Shown here in pieces: positions 1-8,795 of a stretch of 64,000 bases of DNA; the first letter of the stretch is position 1; each line of letters starts with the position of its first letter. The DNA comes from Actinoplanes sp. SE50/110 (GTDB taxonomy: Bacteria > Actinomycetota > Actinomycetes > Mycobacteriales > Micromonosporaceae). The DNA lies in NCBI RefSeq assembly GCF_900119315.1, contig NZ_LT827010.1, positions 634,501-698,500 of the forward strand. The letters run 5' to 3'. Made by a program: the position numbers and the translations under genes. A model generated the notes under the pieces. The model was not told the origin of the DNA, searched no databases, and saw only the letters and a program-made list of their open reading frames with translations.

Positions 1-486
1 GCCTCCTCCGGCGGCGCGGGCATCATCAGCGCCACCGGGCCGGACTACACGGCGTACGGCTGTGGTCCCGGTGAGCTGCTCGACCAGTCGCAGATCTCCG
101 GCTGGGGTTCCGACGTCGCGGCCGAAGGCCAGAACGCCGTGATCCGTCTGTCCGGCGCGGTCAACGTCGCGCAGCTGGTCGTCAACCCGTCGTCCACCTG
201 TGGCGACGACAAGACGGCCTCCACCAGCGGCTACCGGATCGAGACGTCGAAGGACGGCAAGACCTGGACTGTCGCCGCGAGCGGCAAGTTCCCGGCCGGC
301 ACCGTCACGCCCACCCCGGTCGCGCTGGCCGCGGGCACCGGCGACGCCATCGAGTACGTCCGGTACACGATGCTGACCACGCAGGCCCAGGACGCCGGGC
401 TGTGCGCGGCCGGCCAGCCGGGCACCGCGAACGGCTGCAAGTTCATGGACTCGACCGAGCTGGCGGTCTACGGACCGGCTGCCTGA
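1..486 (+). CDS. C-terminal part of a secreted discoidin-domain protein (5' end outside window)
   Basis: The frame is open from base 1 to a TGA at 484-486, giving about 161 residues without a start, so the gene is cut by the window edge. The visible part resembles an F5/8 type C (discoidin-like) domain: a GWGSD segment, alternating beta-strand residues, a 'YRIETSKDGKTW' strand typical of galactose-binding-like folds, and four Cys probably forming disulfides. In actinomycetes such domains sit at the C-terminus of secreted peptidases (for example M36 or M4) or glycosidases and bind surface sugars. The catalytic part is not visible, so the enzyme class is unknown. A strong terminator follows. 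Confidence 0.75.
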   Translation, partial: ASSGGAGIISATGPDYTAYGCGPGELLDQSQISGWGSDVAAEGQNAVIRLSGAVNVAQLVVNPSSTCGDDKTASTSGYRIETSKDGKTWTVAASGKFPAGTVTPTPVALAAGTGDAIEYVRYTMLTTQAQDAGLCAAGQPGTANGCKFMDSTELAVYGPAA

Positions 487-497
487 CGAGTGACGAT

Positions 498-531
498 GGT
501 GCCGGTTGCCCCTCGGTGGGCAGCCGGCACC
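498..531 (+). terminator. Rho-independent-type hairpin
   Basis: A 14-bp stem (one G-U pair) with a 6-nt loop lies 12 bases after the stop of the discoidin-domain gene and is followed by CCCTTTCT. It sits between convergent genes and could stop transcription from both sides. Confidence 0.75.
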
Positions 532-555
532 ACCCTTTCTGCCGGGAGGCCGGGC

Positions 556-2133
556 TCATGACGCTCCGGTAGCCAGGTCGGCCAGCTCGTCGAGGTGGAC
601 CCGGTCGCGCCCGGCCCGCTTGGCGGCGTACAGGGCCTCGTCGGCGCGACCGAGCAGGTCCGCGACGGTGCAGTCGGGCGCCGCGGTGGTGACGCCGATG
701 CTGACCGTCACCGGCAGGTCGCCGGTGATCGACGTCCATCGGTGAGCCAGCACCGACCGCCGGAAATCGGCCACCCTCATGATCGCTTCCGGCGCGGCGA
801 CACCGGTCATCACCAGCAGGAACTCCTCGCCACCCAGCCGGGCCGCGAAGCCGTCGACGCCCGCGTCGACCTGCGCCAGCAGGCCGGCGAACGCCACCAG
901 GACGGCGTCACCGGCCTGATGGGAGAGCGAGTCGTTGATCCGCTTGAAATGGTCGAGATCAAGCAGGGCGGCGATCACCGGAGTCGCGCCGGTGCCACCG
1001 CGGCTGAGCAGCCCGCGCAGGTGTTCGTCGACGAACCGACGGTTGCGCAGCCCGGTCAGCGAATCGCGGCGGGCCTGATCGCGGAACGACTCGGCCTGCC
1101 GGCGCGCGTCGGCGACCTCGTACGCCGCCTGCAGGTTGCGGGCCTGCTCCTCCCGGTCGGCGTCCCGCTGCCGCCGTTCGGCCTCGTTGGCCTCGCACAA
1201 CTTCCGGTAGGCATCCTCGAACCGGCCCGCCGAGGCGAGCAGGGCCGCCTGCTCGGTCATCACCCCGGCGGCCAGCCGGCCGAGCCGGTGCCGTTCGCAC
1301 AGCTCCGCGCTCTCGGCGAGCGCCGCCCGGGCGCCCTCCAGGTCCCCCCGCCGATGCCGCGCCATGCCGAACGTCAGCAGGTACGCGGCCTGCGCATCGG
1401 CCTCGACCTTGTCGTGCGGATACAGCTCAAGTGCATCGCGGGCGGCCCGCTCGGCCTCCTCGACATGCCCCAGCTCCAGCGCGACCCGAGCCACCGTGTC
1501 CAGCTCGGCGGCGTCCAGCGGCCGGTCGTGCGCCCGGGCGAGCGCCCGCAGTCGCTGCAGCACCTCCCAGGAGCGCTGCGGCTCGCCGGCCTCGTACTCG
1601 CTGTAGGCCCAGTTGTTCAGGGCGGTCATCTGCCGTTCCAGATGACCGATCTCGGCGGCGGCCGCCAAGGCCTGCTCGAACCGTTCCCGGGCGGCCGCCA
1701 TCGACCCGGTCGCGGCGAACGCGTCGGCCAGCTTGATCAGTGCCAGGATCCGTTCCGCCGGCGGTGTGTCGTCCCCCAGCGCCATCACGCACTGAAGCAT
1801 GTGCTCCAGGCCTCCGCCCAGGTCGCCGGCGTTGGTGGCGAGCCGGGCGAGCAGCCGGTGCGTGCGGGAGATCAGCAGTTGGGAGCCGTGCTCGGCCGCC
1901 CACCGGCGCACCTCGCCGACGAGCCTCGCCGCGGTCGCGCCGTCACCCTCACGCTCGATGGCGTCCGCCCGCAGAAGCGTCGCCCGCCAGAACAGCTCAC
2001 TCTCACCGGACGGCCGCAGCGCCTCGATCAGCCGGTCCAGGCGAGCGTGGGACTCGGCCAGGTCCCACCCGATGTCCTCCTCCAGCAGGTCCAGCTCAGC
2101 GGCAAGCTCCGCCACCTTCCCGCGTGCCGCCAT
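556..2133 (-). CDS. TPR-containing diguanylate cyclase (GGDEF)
   Basis: A 525-residue soluble protein. Residues 1 to about 340 are helical repeats of TPR type (many A-x3-G-x4-A-x2 segments), followed by a short coiled coil rich in Arg, Gln and Glu. The C-terminal GGDEF domain starts near 'RDSLTGLRNRRF' and contains 'DLDHFKRIND' and the active-site motif RLGGEEF. The intact GGEEF motif predicts synthesis of c-di-GMP from two GTP. No RxxD inhibitory site is evident before GGEEF. No membrane segment is seen, so signal input is probably protein-protein contact through the TPRs. It is the only GGDEF protein in the window; an EAL-domain glycosyltransferase lies 21 kb away. Confidence 0.9.
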   Translation of the reverse strand: MAARGKVAELAAELDLLEEDIGWDLAESHARLDRLIEALRPSGESELFWRATLLRADAIEREGDGATAARLVGEVRRWAAEHGSQLLISRTHRLLARLATNAGDLGGGLEHMLQCVMALGDDTPPAERILALIKLADAFAATGSMAAARERFEQALAAAAEIGHLERQMTALNNWAYSEYEAGEPQRSWEVLQRLRALARAHDRPLDAAELDTVARVALELGHVEEAERAARDALELYPHDKVEADAQAAYLLTFGMARHRRGDLEGARAALAESAELCERHRLGRLAAGVMTEQAALLASAGRFEDAYRKLCEANEAERRQRDADREEQARNLQAAYEVADARRQAESFRDQARRDSLTGLRNRRFVDEHLRGLLSRGGTGATPVIAALLDLDHFKRINDSLSHQAGDAVLVAFAGLLAQVDAGVDGFAARLGGEEFLLVMTGVAAPEAIMRVADFRRSVLAHRWTSITGDLPVTVSIGVTTAAPDCTVADLLGRADEALYAAKRAGRDRVHLDELADLATGAS

Positions 2134-2337
2134 CTGGTCACCGCTTCCTCATCGGGGTGCGCTGTGCACCGCGGGCCTTCCTTTCGGCGGCACCCGGCCG
2201 TTCATGAGGCATCAAGCCGAGCAGGCTGCCCCGCATCCGGCCGATCAGCGGGCAACGAGGAGGAAATCTACTCATCGAGTGAATCGGGCGCGGCATCTTC
2301 CCTTCGTAGGAGCGGGTGCGGCCCCGGCACCGGCCTG

Positions 2338-3342
2338 TCAGAACCTGCCCGCGGCCACGTCCGCGAGACTCACGCGGGTGACCTGGTAGTTGGCGCCCGA
2401 GGCGCCTGCGCCGCTGAGGAAACGCATCGGGACGCCGGTGGTGGCGTCGATGGTCAGGGCCTCGGTGCGGTCGCCGGCCATGGCCGGCTTGCCCACGGTC
2501 AGGGTGAGCGTCGCCTTGCCGTCGAGGATGCCCTGGGTGACCTTCACCTCGGGCAGCGTCGACAGCAACCGCAGCACACCGGCGCGGACGGTCGGGCTGC
2601 CGGCCCCGGCCTCCAACGCGAAGATCGAGTTCAGCCATACCCGGTTGTCGACCAGGTTGACCTTGAGCACGTCACGGATCTGCCTCGGGACCTTCTTGCC
2701 AATCGGCCCCTGGTAGGGCGGGACGACGCCCGGCCCGGGATCCTCGACCTGAAAGGCGCCGGTCATGTCCGCCATCTTTTTGCGGGCCACGGTCAGATCA
2801 CCGTTCACCGCGTACTTGGCGGCCTCGACCGCCACCCGGAACGTGTCACCCGCGTCGGTCTGGTTGTGGCGCACCTTCGCCGGCAGCCCGGCGCGGGTCT
2901 TGGCGAAGTAGTACTTGCCGTTGTCGGCGTACAGGTCCCACACCACGTCCTTGTGCGGAGAGTTGTAAGCGTTCCACTCGTCGCGTCGCACGAGCGCGGC
3001 GTCGCCGGGCTGCTTCTCGATCGTGGTGAGGTAGGCGGCCAGCTGCACCAGCGGCTGCTGGGTAGCCGATGTTGCCGGGCTCGTGGCGGTGGCGCTCCGC
3101 GTCGGGCCCGGCTGCGCCTCCGTACGCGCCGGGGCCTGTGTTCCCGTGCCGCCGACGGCGACCGCGATCGCCGTCACGGCGGCGACGGCGAACGTGGCGC
3201 CCCCGCCGGCGCGCCAGGCGAGGCGACGGTTCTTCAACGTCCGCCCGCGGCTCTCGATCCGGTCGAAGTCGGGCGTGTACGGCCGGTCTTTGACGATGTC
3301 GTGCAGTGCCGTGCTGAGCTGTTCCTCGGTGTCGTTCGGCAT
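2338..3342 (-). CDS. CU044_5270-like membrane protein, putative regulator of the adjacent sigma factor
   Basis: A 334-residue protein with one transmembrane helix near residues 45-65 (AGGGATFAVAAVTAIAVAVGG), a short cytoplasmic N-terminus and a large extracytoplasmic domain. It begins 2 bases after the sigma-factor stop, with GAGGAG ahead of the ATG at 3342; an earlier GTG in frame lies inside the sigma gene and is less likely. This arrangement is typical of the CU044_5270 family encoded behind SigE-group ECF sigma factors. An anti-sigma or signal-transducing role is inferred from topology and coupling; no zinc-binding anti-sigma motif (HxxxCxxC) is present. Confidence 0.8.
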   Translation of the reverse strand: MPNDTEEQLSTALHDIVKDRPYTPDFDRIESRGRTLKNRRLAWRAGGGATFAVAAVTAIAVAVGGTGTQAPARTEAQPGPTRSATATSPATSATQQPLVQLAAYLTTIEKQPGDAALVRRDEWNAYNSPHKDVVWDLYADNGKYYFAKTRAGLPAKVRHNQTDAGDTFRVAVEAAKYAVNGDLTVARKKMADMTGAFQVEDPGPGVVPPYQGPIGKKVPRQIRDVLKVNLVDNRVWLNSIFALEAGAGSPTVRAGVLRLLSTLPEVKVTQGILDGKATLTLTVGKPAMAGDRTEALTIDATTGVPMRFLSGAGASGANYQVTRVSLADVAAGRF

Positions 3343-3344
3343 GG

Positions 3345-3875
3345 TCAGTGGTCTCCTCGGTTCAGGACGGACTTGAGCTTGGCCAACGCGCGGCTCGTCT
3401 GGCTCTTGACGGTGCCCTCGGTGCACCCGAGGACCGCGGCGGTCTCCCGTTCGCTGAGCCCTTCCAGGAACCGCAGTACCACGGTCGCCCGCTGCCGGAT
3501 CGCCAGGGACTGAAGCGCCTGGACCAGGTCCGCGCGGCTCACCACACCGTCGGAGAGATCGGGAACCGTGAGCTGCCCCAGGTCGCTGTCGCCGTACGTG
3601 GGCACGTTGCGGTGCCGGCGCCAGTGGCTACGCGATTGGTTGATCAGGATGCGTCGCACGTACGCCGAGGGGTTCTCGGCCCGCTGTACCTTGCGCCAAT
3701 GGCTGTAGGCCTTGGCCAGCGCCTCCTGGACGAGGTCGTCCGCCAGATGCCAGTCTCCGCAGAGCAGGAATGCCGTGCGGTGCAGCGAGGCCGCGATCCC
3801 CAGGACGAAGACCCGGAACTCCTGCTCCGCGCCGCTCATCGCCCCGGTCGGTCGGTGCTTCGTTTCGGTCGTCAC
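3345..3875 (-). CDS. ECF RNA polymerase sigma factor, SigE group
   Basis: A 176-residue sigma-70 family protein. Region 2 ('DDLVQEALAKAYSHWRKV') lies at about residues 47-65 and region 4 ('LSERETAAVLGCTEGTVKSQTSRALAKLK') at about 138-168. Domains 1.1 and 3 are absent, as expected for ECF factors. It directs RNA polymerase to stress or envelope promoters. The GTG at 3875 gives the longest form; an ATG at 3839 preceded by GGGG starts right before the conserved part and may be the true start. It is cotranscribed with the membrane protein at 2338-3342. Confidence 0.92.
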   Translation of the reverse strand: MTTETKHRPTGAMSGAEQEFRVFVLGIAASLHRTAFLLCGDWHLADDLVQEALAKAYSHWRKVQRAENPSAYVRRILINQSRSHWRRHRNVPTYGDSDLGQLTVPDLSDGVVSRADLVQALQSLAIRQRATVVLRFLEGLSERETAAVLGCTEGTVKSQTSRALAKLKSVLNRGDH

Positions 3876-3884
3876 ACCGAGGAA

Positions 3885-3912
3885 GACTCAGGTACCGCCG
3901 AGAAAGTTGTCA
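3885..3912 (-). promoter_or_regulatory. Possible ECF-type promoter of the sigma operon
   Basis: On the minus strand GACAAC (3912-3907) is followed, after a spacer, by GAGTCT (3890-3885), about 10 bases before the GTG start. AAC at -35 and GTCT at -10 resemble ECF promoters and would fit autoregulation. The spacing is slightly long, so this is tentative. Confidence 0.3.
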
Positions 3913-4170
3913 GCGGATTCACCAGAGCGGCATTTATCTCGTTCAGATAGGTACGACAGCAGTCCCCGAAGAAATCCAAGGCAACGCCTTGGGTGACGCG
4001 TCGGCCGACGCAACAAACCTCATCGCCACGGTTCAGCAGCTGTGCCCCAAGCCGATCGGCGTGCTCAAGGTCGGGATCGGGCGTTCGCCGGGATTGTGGT
4101 CGCTAGCGCGCGAAGAGCCCGAGATCCCGGGCGATCGGCGGGACACGAACGCGGAGACGGCGAAAGCGTA
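3913..4170. other. Intergenic stretch without a supported gene
   Basis: Lies between the sigma-operon promoter and the terminator of the FG-GAP pseudogene. A plus-strand frame is open here to a TAG near 4171, but it has no ribosome-binding site, no recognisable domain and an irregular codon pattern. It may be decayed coding DNA. Confidence 0.4.
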
Positions 4171-4204
4171 GACGGGACCGGCTCTCGGTGCGGCCGGTCC
4201 CGTC
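4171..4204 (-). terminator. Hairpin terminator downstream of the FG-GAP/Ig-like pseudogene
   Basis: Perfect 11-bp GC-rich inverted repeat (4171-4181 with 4194-4204) with a 12-nt loop, 17 bases after the stop at 4222. No T-run follows on the minus strand. Confidence 0.6.
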
Positions 4205-4221
4205 GTGGCTGGTGTTCGGTT

Positions 4222-4980
4222 TCAGCGGTGGTAGGTGCGGGTGCTGCTGTGTGAGACGTTGCCGGCTCGGTCGTACGCACGCAGTTGCACGCTGAACGTT
4301 CTGCCGTAGTTGGCCGGGTTCAGGGTGAAGCGGTAGCCGGCGGTGGTGTCGGTCGCGACGACGGTGCCGTTGACCAGCATCTGCACCTTGGCGATGCCGT
4401 TGTGGTCGCTGGCAGCGGCGGTGATGGTGGCGGCTCGGGTGAGTCTGGTGCCGGTGGCGGGCGCCGCGCTGATCGCGAGGGCCGGTTTGGTGTTGTCGAC
4501 CACGACGGTGCGGCTGGCGGAGGACTGGTTGCCGAAGCGGTCGGTGGCTTGCCAGGTGACGGTGAGCCGGCCGTCGCGTCCGGTGGGCACCTTTCCGGTG
4601 GCGGCGGTGCCGGGGGTGCCGACGCCGTTCACGGAGGTGGCTGCGACCCCGCTGGGATCAGTCACGGACGCGGTCGTGGTGAAGCTGGTGCCGCGAACGA
4701 GTTTCATGTCGCCGGGGGTGATGTGGCTGATGGCCGGGCCGGTGCGGTCGAGGGTGACCGGGAAGGTGGCGGTGGCGTCACCCGGGCTGAGCACGAAGTT
4801 GTAGCCGGACAATGCGGTCCCGGCGGAGGTCTGGGGCTCGAAGACGCCCTTCCCGTCACCACCGTAGACGTATGTGGTGCCGCCGGTGTCTCGGGCTAGG
4901 ACGTCGGTGGTCTGGTCGCCGTTGAAGTCACGGATGGCCATGTCCGGATAGTTCGGAGTGATCGTGCCGTCGGCGTCTCC
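4222..4980 (-). pseudogene. 5'-truncated FG-GAP / Ig-like secreted protein fragment
   Basis: About 250 codons of a secreted-protein C-terminus. It starts inside an FG-GAP (VCBS) blade, 'YPDMAIRDFNGDQTTDVLARD' with its Ca-binding DFNGD loop, and continues into two Ig-like/bacterial beta-sandwich domains, ending 'VQLRAYDRAGNVSHSS..'. There is no start codon or signal peptide: upstream of about 4980 the frame runs antisense through clear Rhs coding sequence. The blade is also interrupted after 'FVLSPGDAT', where a second blade should continue but an Ig-like segment begins. The piece therefore looks like a mosaic remnant. Its junction with the truncated Rhs gene is a recombination scar or, less likely, an assembly error. 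Confidence 0.7.
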
Positions 4981-5133
4981 GACATCAACAAGCGGGTCAC
5001 CGACGTCACCTACGACCCGCTGGGTCGGACCTTCCAGACCTGGGATGCGGGGTGGACCAAGTCGGCGCACCTCGCCCAGCCGACGGCCACCTACAACTAC
5101 ATCTTCGACCCCGACCGCAAGACGTACCCGTTC

Positions 5134-8100
5134 GTGAAGACGGTGGCGCTGAACTCCGGCGGCGGCACCAACACGTCATTCACCATCTATGACGGTTTCC
5201 TGCGCCCCCGGCAGACCCAGTCCGAGGCCGTCGGCGGCGGTCGGGTCGTCACCGACACCCTCTACGACCAGTTCGGCCGCGCCGACATGGCGTTCGGCGC
5301 GCACGCCGAACCCGACGCGCCGTCGGGCACCCTGTGGTGGGAACCGGAATGGTCGGTGCCCACCCAGACCCTCACCGAGTACGACCGGGCCGGCCGCGCC
5401 ACCGCCAGCATCTTCCGCTCCGGCGACGGCACGACCAACGTCGTGGAGAAGTGGCGGACCACCACCAGCTACGAAGGCGACCGGACCACGCAGGTGCCGC
5501 CGGCCGGCAGCACCCCGACCACCACGCTGACCGACGTCCTGGGCCGCACCTCCGAACTGTGGCAGTACAACACCGCCGCCGGGATCGCCGGCGGGCACGA
5601 CACCGTCAAATACGGATACGACGCCAAGAACCGGATGACCTCGGCAGCCGACTCGGCCGGCGACACCTGGACCTACAAGTACGACCTGCTCGGCCGGCAG
5701 ATCGAGACCAAAGACCCGGACAAGGGCGCGTCAAGCTCAACCTACAACGACTTCGGTGACCTGCTCACCACCAAGGACGCCACCGGCCACGTCCTGGCCT
5801 ACGAATACGACTCCCTCGGCCGCAAAACCGGTCTCTACGACGGCAGCATCACCGAGGCCAACAAACGCGCCGAATGGAAGTACGACACCCTCGCCAACGG
5901 CCTGTACATGTACGGCAAAGTCACCCAGGCAACCCGTTACGAGACAGCTGCTGACGGTACCCGGCAGCCCTACATCTGGCGTCCCACCGGTTTCTCCGCC
6001 CGCAACCAAGTCAGCGTTGAGCAGTGGGTCATCCCGGCAGCCGAAACGGGACTTGGCGGCACCTACAGCTACGTCCACAGTTTTTCCCCATACACCGGCG
6101 CGGAGACCGGCATCACCTACCCGGCAGCGGCGACGCTAACTAGCGAAGGCGTCGAGACCACCTACGACAAGGCGAGCGGCCTGCCGACCGCGCTGAAGTC
6201 GCTGTGGTCTGACCCCGGCAGCTACGTATCCGCTCAGCAGTACGACGCGTACGGCAAGCCGACCTCCACCATGCTGAAGATCACTGGCGGGGTCTACGCC
6301 CAGCAGATGATGTCCTACGAGGGGGACACCCGCCGGGTGCACGAGGTGAAGGTCAAGCCGGAGACCGCGACCGGCACGGTGGCCGACCGCACCTACAACT
6401 ACGACGCATCCGGCAACATCCAGCAGGTCACCGACGCGCCGGAGGTGGGCCAGACCGACACCCAGTGCTACGTCTACGACTCGCTGATCCGGCTGACGTC
6501 GGCGTGGACCCCGAAGTCCGGCGTGGACTGCAAGACTTCGCCCACGGTCGCCAACCTCGGCGGGCCCGCCCCGTACTGGATCGACTGGACGATCGACGCG
6601 CTCGGCAACCGCACCAAAGAGGTGTCGCACGGCATGGCCGGGGACACCTCCCGCAGCTACGCGGTGCCCACCGCCGGCAAGGATGTGGTCCGGCCGCACG
6701 CGGTGACCGGCATGACCACGACCACCCCGGCGCAGAGCAGCACCACGGTCGGCTACGCCTACGACGACGCCGGCAACATGACCAGCCGGCCCGGCGACAC
6801 CGGCACCCAGACCATCACCTGGGACGCCGAAGGCCACCCGGTCAAAACCGTCGAAGGCAGCAAGGTCACCACCGACCTGTTCGACGCTGACGGCAGCCGC
6901 CTGATCCGACGCGACAGCACCGGCGCCACCCTGTTCCTACCCGGCCAGGAGATCCGCCGCCTCGGCGCCAGCACCACCGCCAACGACGCCACCCGCTACT
7001 ACAGTTTCGGCGGCGCCGTGGTCGCCTCCCGGACCGTCGCTGACCGAAGCTTGACGTGGCTGTTCAGCGACCACCAGGGCACCCAGTCGACCGCGGTCAA
7101 CGCCTACACCCAGCAGGTCAGCATCCGGCGCCAGACCCCGTACGGCGCGCCGCGCGGCACCAACCCCACCTGGGCCAACAACAAGGGCTTCGTCGGCGGC
7201 GACCTGGAACCCACCGGCCTGACCCACCTCGGCGCCCGCGAATACGACCCGGCGCTGGGACGCTTCATCTCCGTCGACCCGGTCCAGGACCTGACCGACC
7301 CGCAGCAGTGGAACGCCTACTCCTACTGCGGCAACAACCCCATCACGCAGTCCGACCCCACCGGCCTGCGCGGTGATGACCAGTACTACGGGCCCCAGGC
7401 TGCCGCGAAACGCGAAAGCCCCGCGTACACCGGCGACCCGGACAGCGGCGGTGCCGGTGACGGCACCCACGACTACAACGGCGGCGGCAGCAGCCACGGC
7501 AGTGGTGGCGGTGGCGACGGTGGCAGCGGCAGCCACAACCAGCCGAAGCCGAAAAAGAAGTCGTGGTGGGAGCGCGGCGTCGACTGGGTCAGCGAGAACA
7601 AGAACACCCTGATCGGCGCGGGCGTCGGCATCGCCACCTTCATGGGCTGCGAGGCCGTCACCGCAGGCGCGGGCACCCCCGCCTGCATGATGGCCGCCGG
7701 CGCCGCCGGCAAGCTGACCACCGACGCCCTCGACGGCAACATCCACGGCGTCGTCGACGTGATCAACTCGGCTGGCGCCGGCGCCCTCGAAGGCGCACTA
7801 GCCGTTCCCCTTGCTGCCGCCGACGCGGTCAGTCAAGTGGGCAACATCGCCAACGACGTCAAAAACGGTGACTGGGCCGCGGCAGCAGGCCACACAGCCC
7901 TCGGCGCACTCGACGTCATGACCGTCGTCGACGGCGTCAAGGCCGGACCTAAAAAGGAGGTCGCATCGCAGGAGGAGGGCGTACGACCTCCCAGTACATG
8001 CAAAAATAGTTTCACCGCAATGACACTGGTGCTTCTGGCAAACGGCACCAGCAAACCGATCAGCGACATCAAGATCGGCGACAAAGTTCGCGCCACCGAC

Positions 8101-8766
8101 CCTCAGACGGGCAAGGACACCGCCGAACCGGTCGAAACCCTGTACGACAACCTCGACCACGACTTCGTCGACCTCACCGTTAAACACCCCGACGGCACCT
8201 CTGCGGTCATCAACACCACCGCACACCATCCATTCTGGGACCAGAGCGACCACAAGTGGACCGACGCCGCTGACCTTCAGGTCGGCCACCACCTGCGCGA
8301 TACCCATGGCCAGGCCGCGACCACGATCACCAAAGTGCACGCCTACACCGGCGCGCACCACATGCACAACCTCACCGTCACAAGCCTCCACACGTACTAT
8401 GTGCTCGCCGGTGCCACGCCGGTACTCGTACACAATTGCGGTGGAGCTCACCGTGCGGAGGGCGAATCAAGCCAAGGTGAAGATTATGAGCCCAGGCACG
8501 GCAGGCCAGAATCCCTTGATGTTTATCCACTGCGTCACGCTGTTGCCGGAGCTGCAGAGGGTGCTATCACAAAATGGGATAACAGTCTGCCGAAGAGAAT
8601 TATAGGTATGCTGCCGGGAGATTCCTGGAAATCGGTTGCAGATGTGGTGGGGCGGGCTGCTTATGGTGCCTTCTATGGGCGAAGGGCATACTATGATTGG
8701 GGTGGAGGCTATCCGGCTGTTCATCGTGCGCCCGACGATTACAGTGGTAGGCATCGGGCTAATTGA
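5134..8766 (+). CDS. Rhs/YD-repeat polymorphic toxin with HINT domain and unrecognised C-terminal tip (5' truncated)
   Basis: The first in-frame ATG is at 5134, but Rhs-like coding ('VTDVTYDPLGRTFQTW') already runs from about 4981, with the nearest stop at 4897. The N-terminal part (signal or anchor, start of the shell) is therefore missing. Residues 1 to about 745 carry many YDxxGR-type repeats, ending in the Rhs core signature 'LGAREYDPALGRFISVDP' and 'NPITQSDPTG'. A Gly/Ser/His-rich linker follows, then an alanine-rich hydrophobic segment (about 825-865). A pretoxin HINT autoprocessing domain spans about 956-1102, starting at Cys956 and ending VLVHNCGG. The last 108 residues form a tip with no family I recognise, and its DNA is visibly AT-richer than the body. 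Family knowledge predicts that the shell encloses the tip and HINT releases it. Whether a truncated protein is exported is doubtful. Confidence 0.85.
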   Translation: MKTVALNSGGGTNTSFTIYDGFLRPRQTQSEAVGGGRVVTDTLYDQFGRADMAFGAHAEPDAPSGTLWWEPEWSVPTQTLTEYDRAGRATASIFRSGDGTTNVVEKWRTTTSYEGDRTTQVPPAGSTPTTTLTDVLGRTSELWQYNTAAGIAGGHDTVKYGYDAKNRMTSAADSAGDTWTYKYDLLGRQIETKDPDKGASSSTYNDFGDLLTTKDATGHVLAYEYDSLGRKTGLYDGSITEANKRAEWKYDTLANGLYMYGKVTQATRYETAADGTRQPYIWRPTGFSARNQVSVEQWVIPAAETGLGGTYSYVHSFSPYTGAETGITYPAAATLTSEGVETTYDKASGLPTALKSLWSDPGSYVSAQQYDAYGKPTSTMLKITGGVYAQQMMSYEGDTRRVHEVKVKPETATGTVADRTYNYDASGNIQQVTDAPEVGQTDTQCYVYDSLIRLTSAWTPKSGVDCKTSPTVANLGGPAPYWIDWTIDALGNRTKEVSHGMAGDTSRSYAVPTAGKDVVRPHAVTGMTTTTPAQSSTTVGYAYDDAGNMTSRPGDTGTQTITWDAEGHPVKTVEGSKVTTDLFDADGSRLIRRDSTGATLFLPGQEIRRLGASTTANDATRYYSFGGAVVASRTVADRSLTWLFSDHQGTQSTAVNAYTQQVSIRRQTPYGAPRGTNPTWANNKGFVGGDLEPTGLTHLGAREYDPALGRFISVDPVQDLTDPQQWNAYSYCGNNPITQSDPTGLRGDDQYYGPQAAAKRESPAYTGDPDSGGAGDGTHDYNGGGSSHGSGGGGDGGSGSHNQPKPKKKSWWERGVDWVSENKNTLIGAGVGIATFMGCEAVTAGAGTPACMMAAGAAGKLTTDALDGNIHGVVDVINSAGAGALEGALAVPLAAADAVSQVGNIANDVKNGDWAAAAGHTALGALDVMTVVDGVKAGPKKEVASQEEGVRPPSTCKNSFTAMTLVLLANGTSKPISDIKIGDKVRATDPQTGKDTAEPVETLYDNLDHDFVDLTVKHPDGTSAVINTTAHHPFWDQSDHKWTDAADLQVGHHLRDTHGQAATTITKVHAYTGAHHMHNLTVTSLHTYYVLAGATPVLVHNCGGAHRAEGESSQGEDYEPRHGRPESLDVYPLRHAVAGAAEGAITKWDNSLPKRIIGMLPGDSWKSVADVVGRAAYGAFYGRRAYYDWGGGYPAVHRAPDDYSGRHRAN

Positions 8767-8795
8767 TATGCTGACACAGCTTTCAGGTGATCTTC

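Noticed and set aside
595..3513. Very long open frame (972 codons) on the plus strand
   Set aside because: It is antisense to a clear GGDEF gene and the sigma operon, and gives Arg/Pro/Gly-rich sequence with no domains. A by-product of high GC third positions.
3712..4171. Plus-strand gene between the sigma factor and the FG-GAP remnant
   Set aside because: No start with a ribosome-binding site, and much of it is antisense to the sigma gene. It is kept only as possible decayed DNA.
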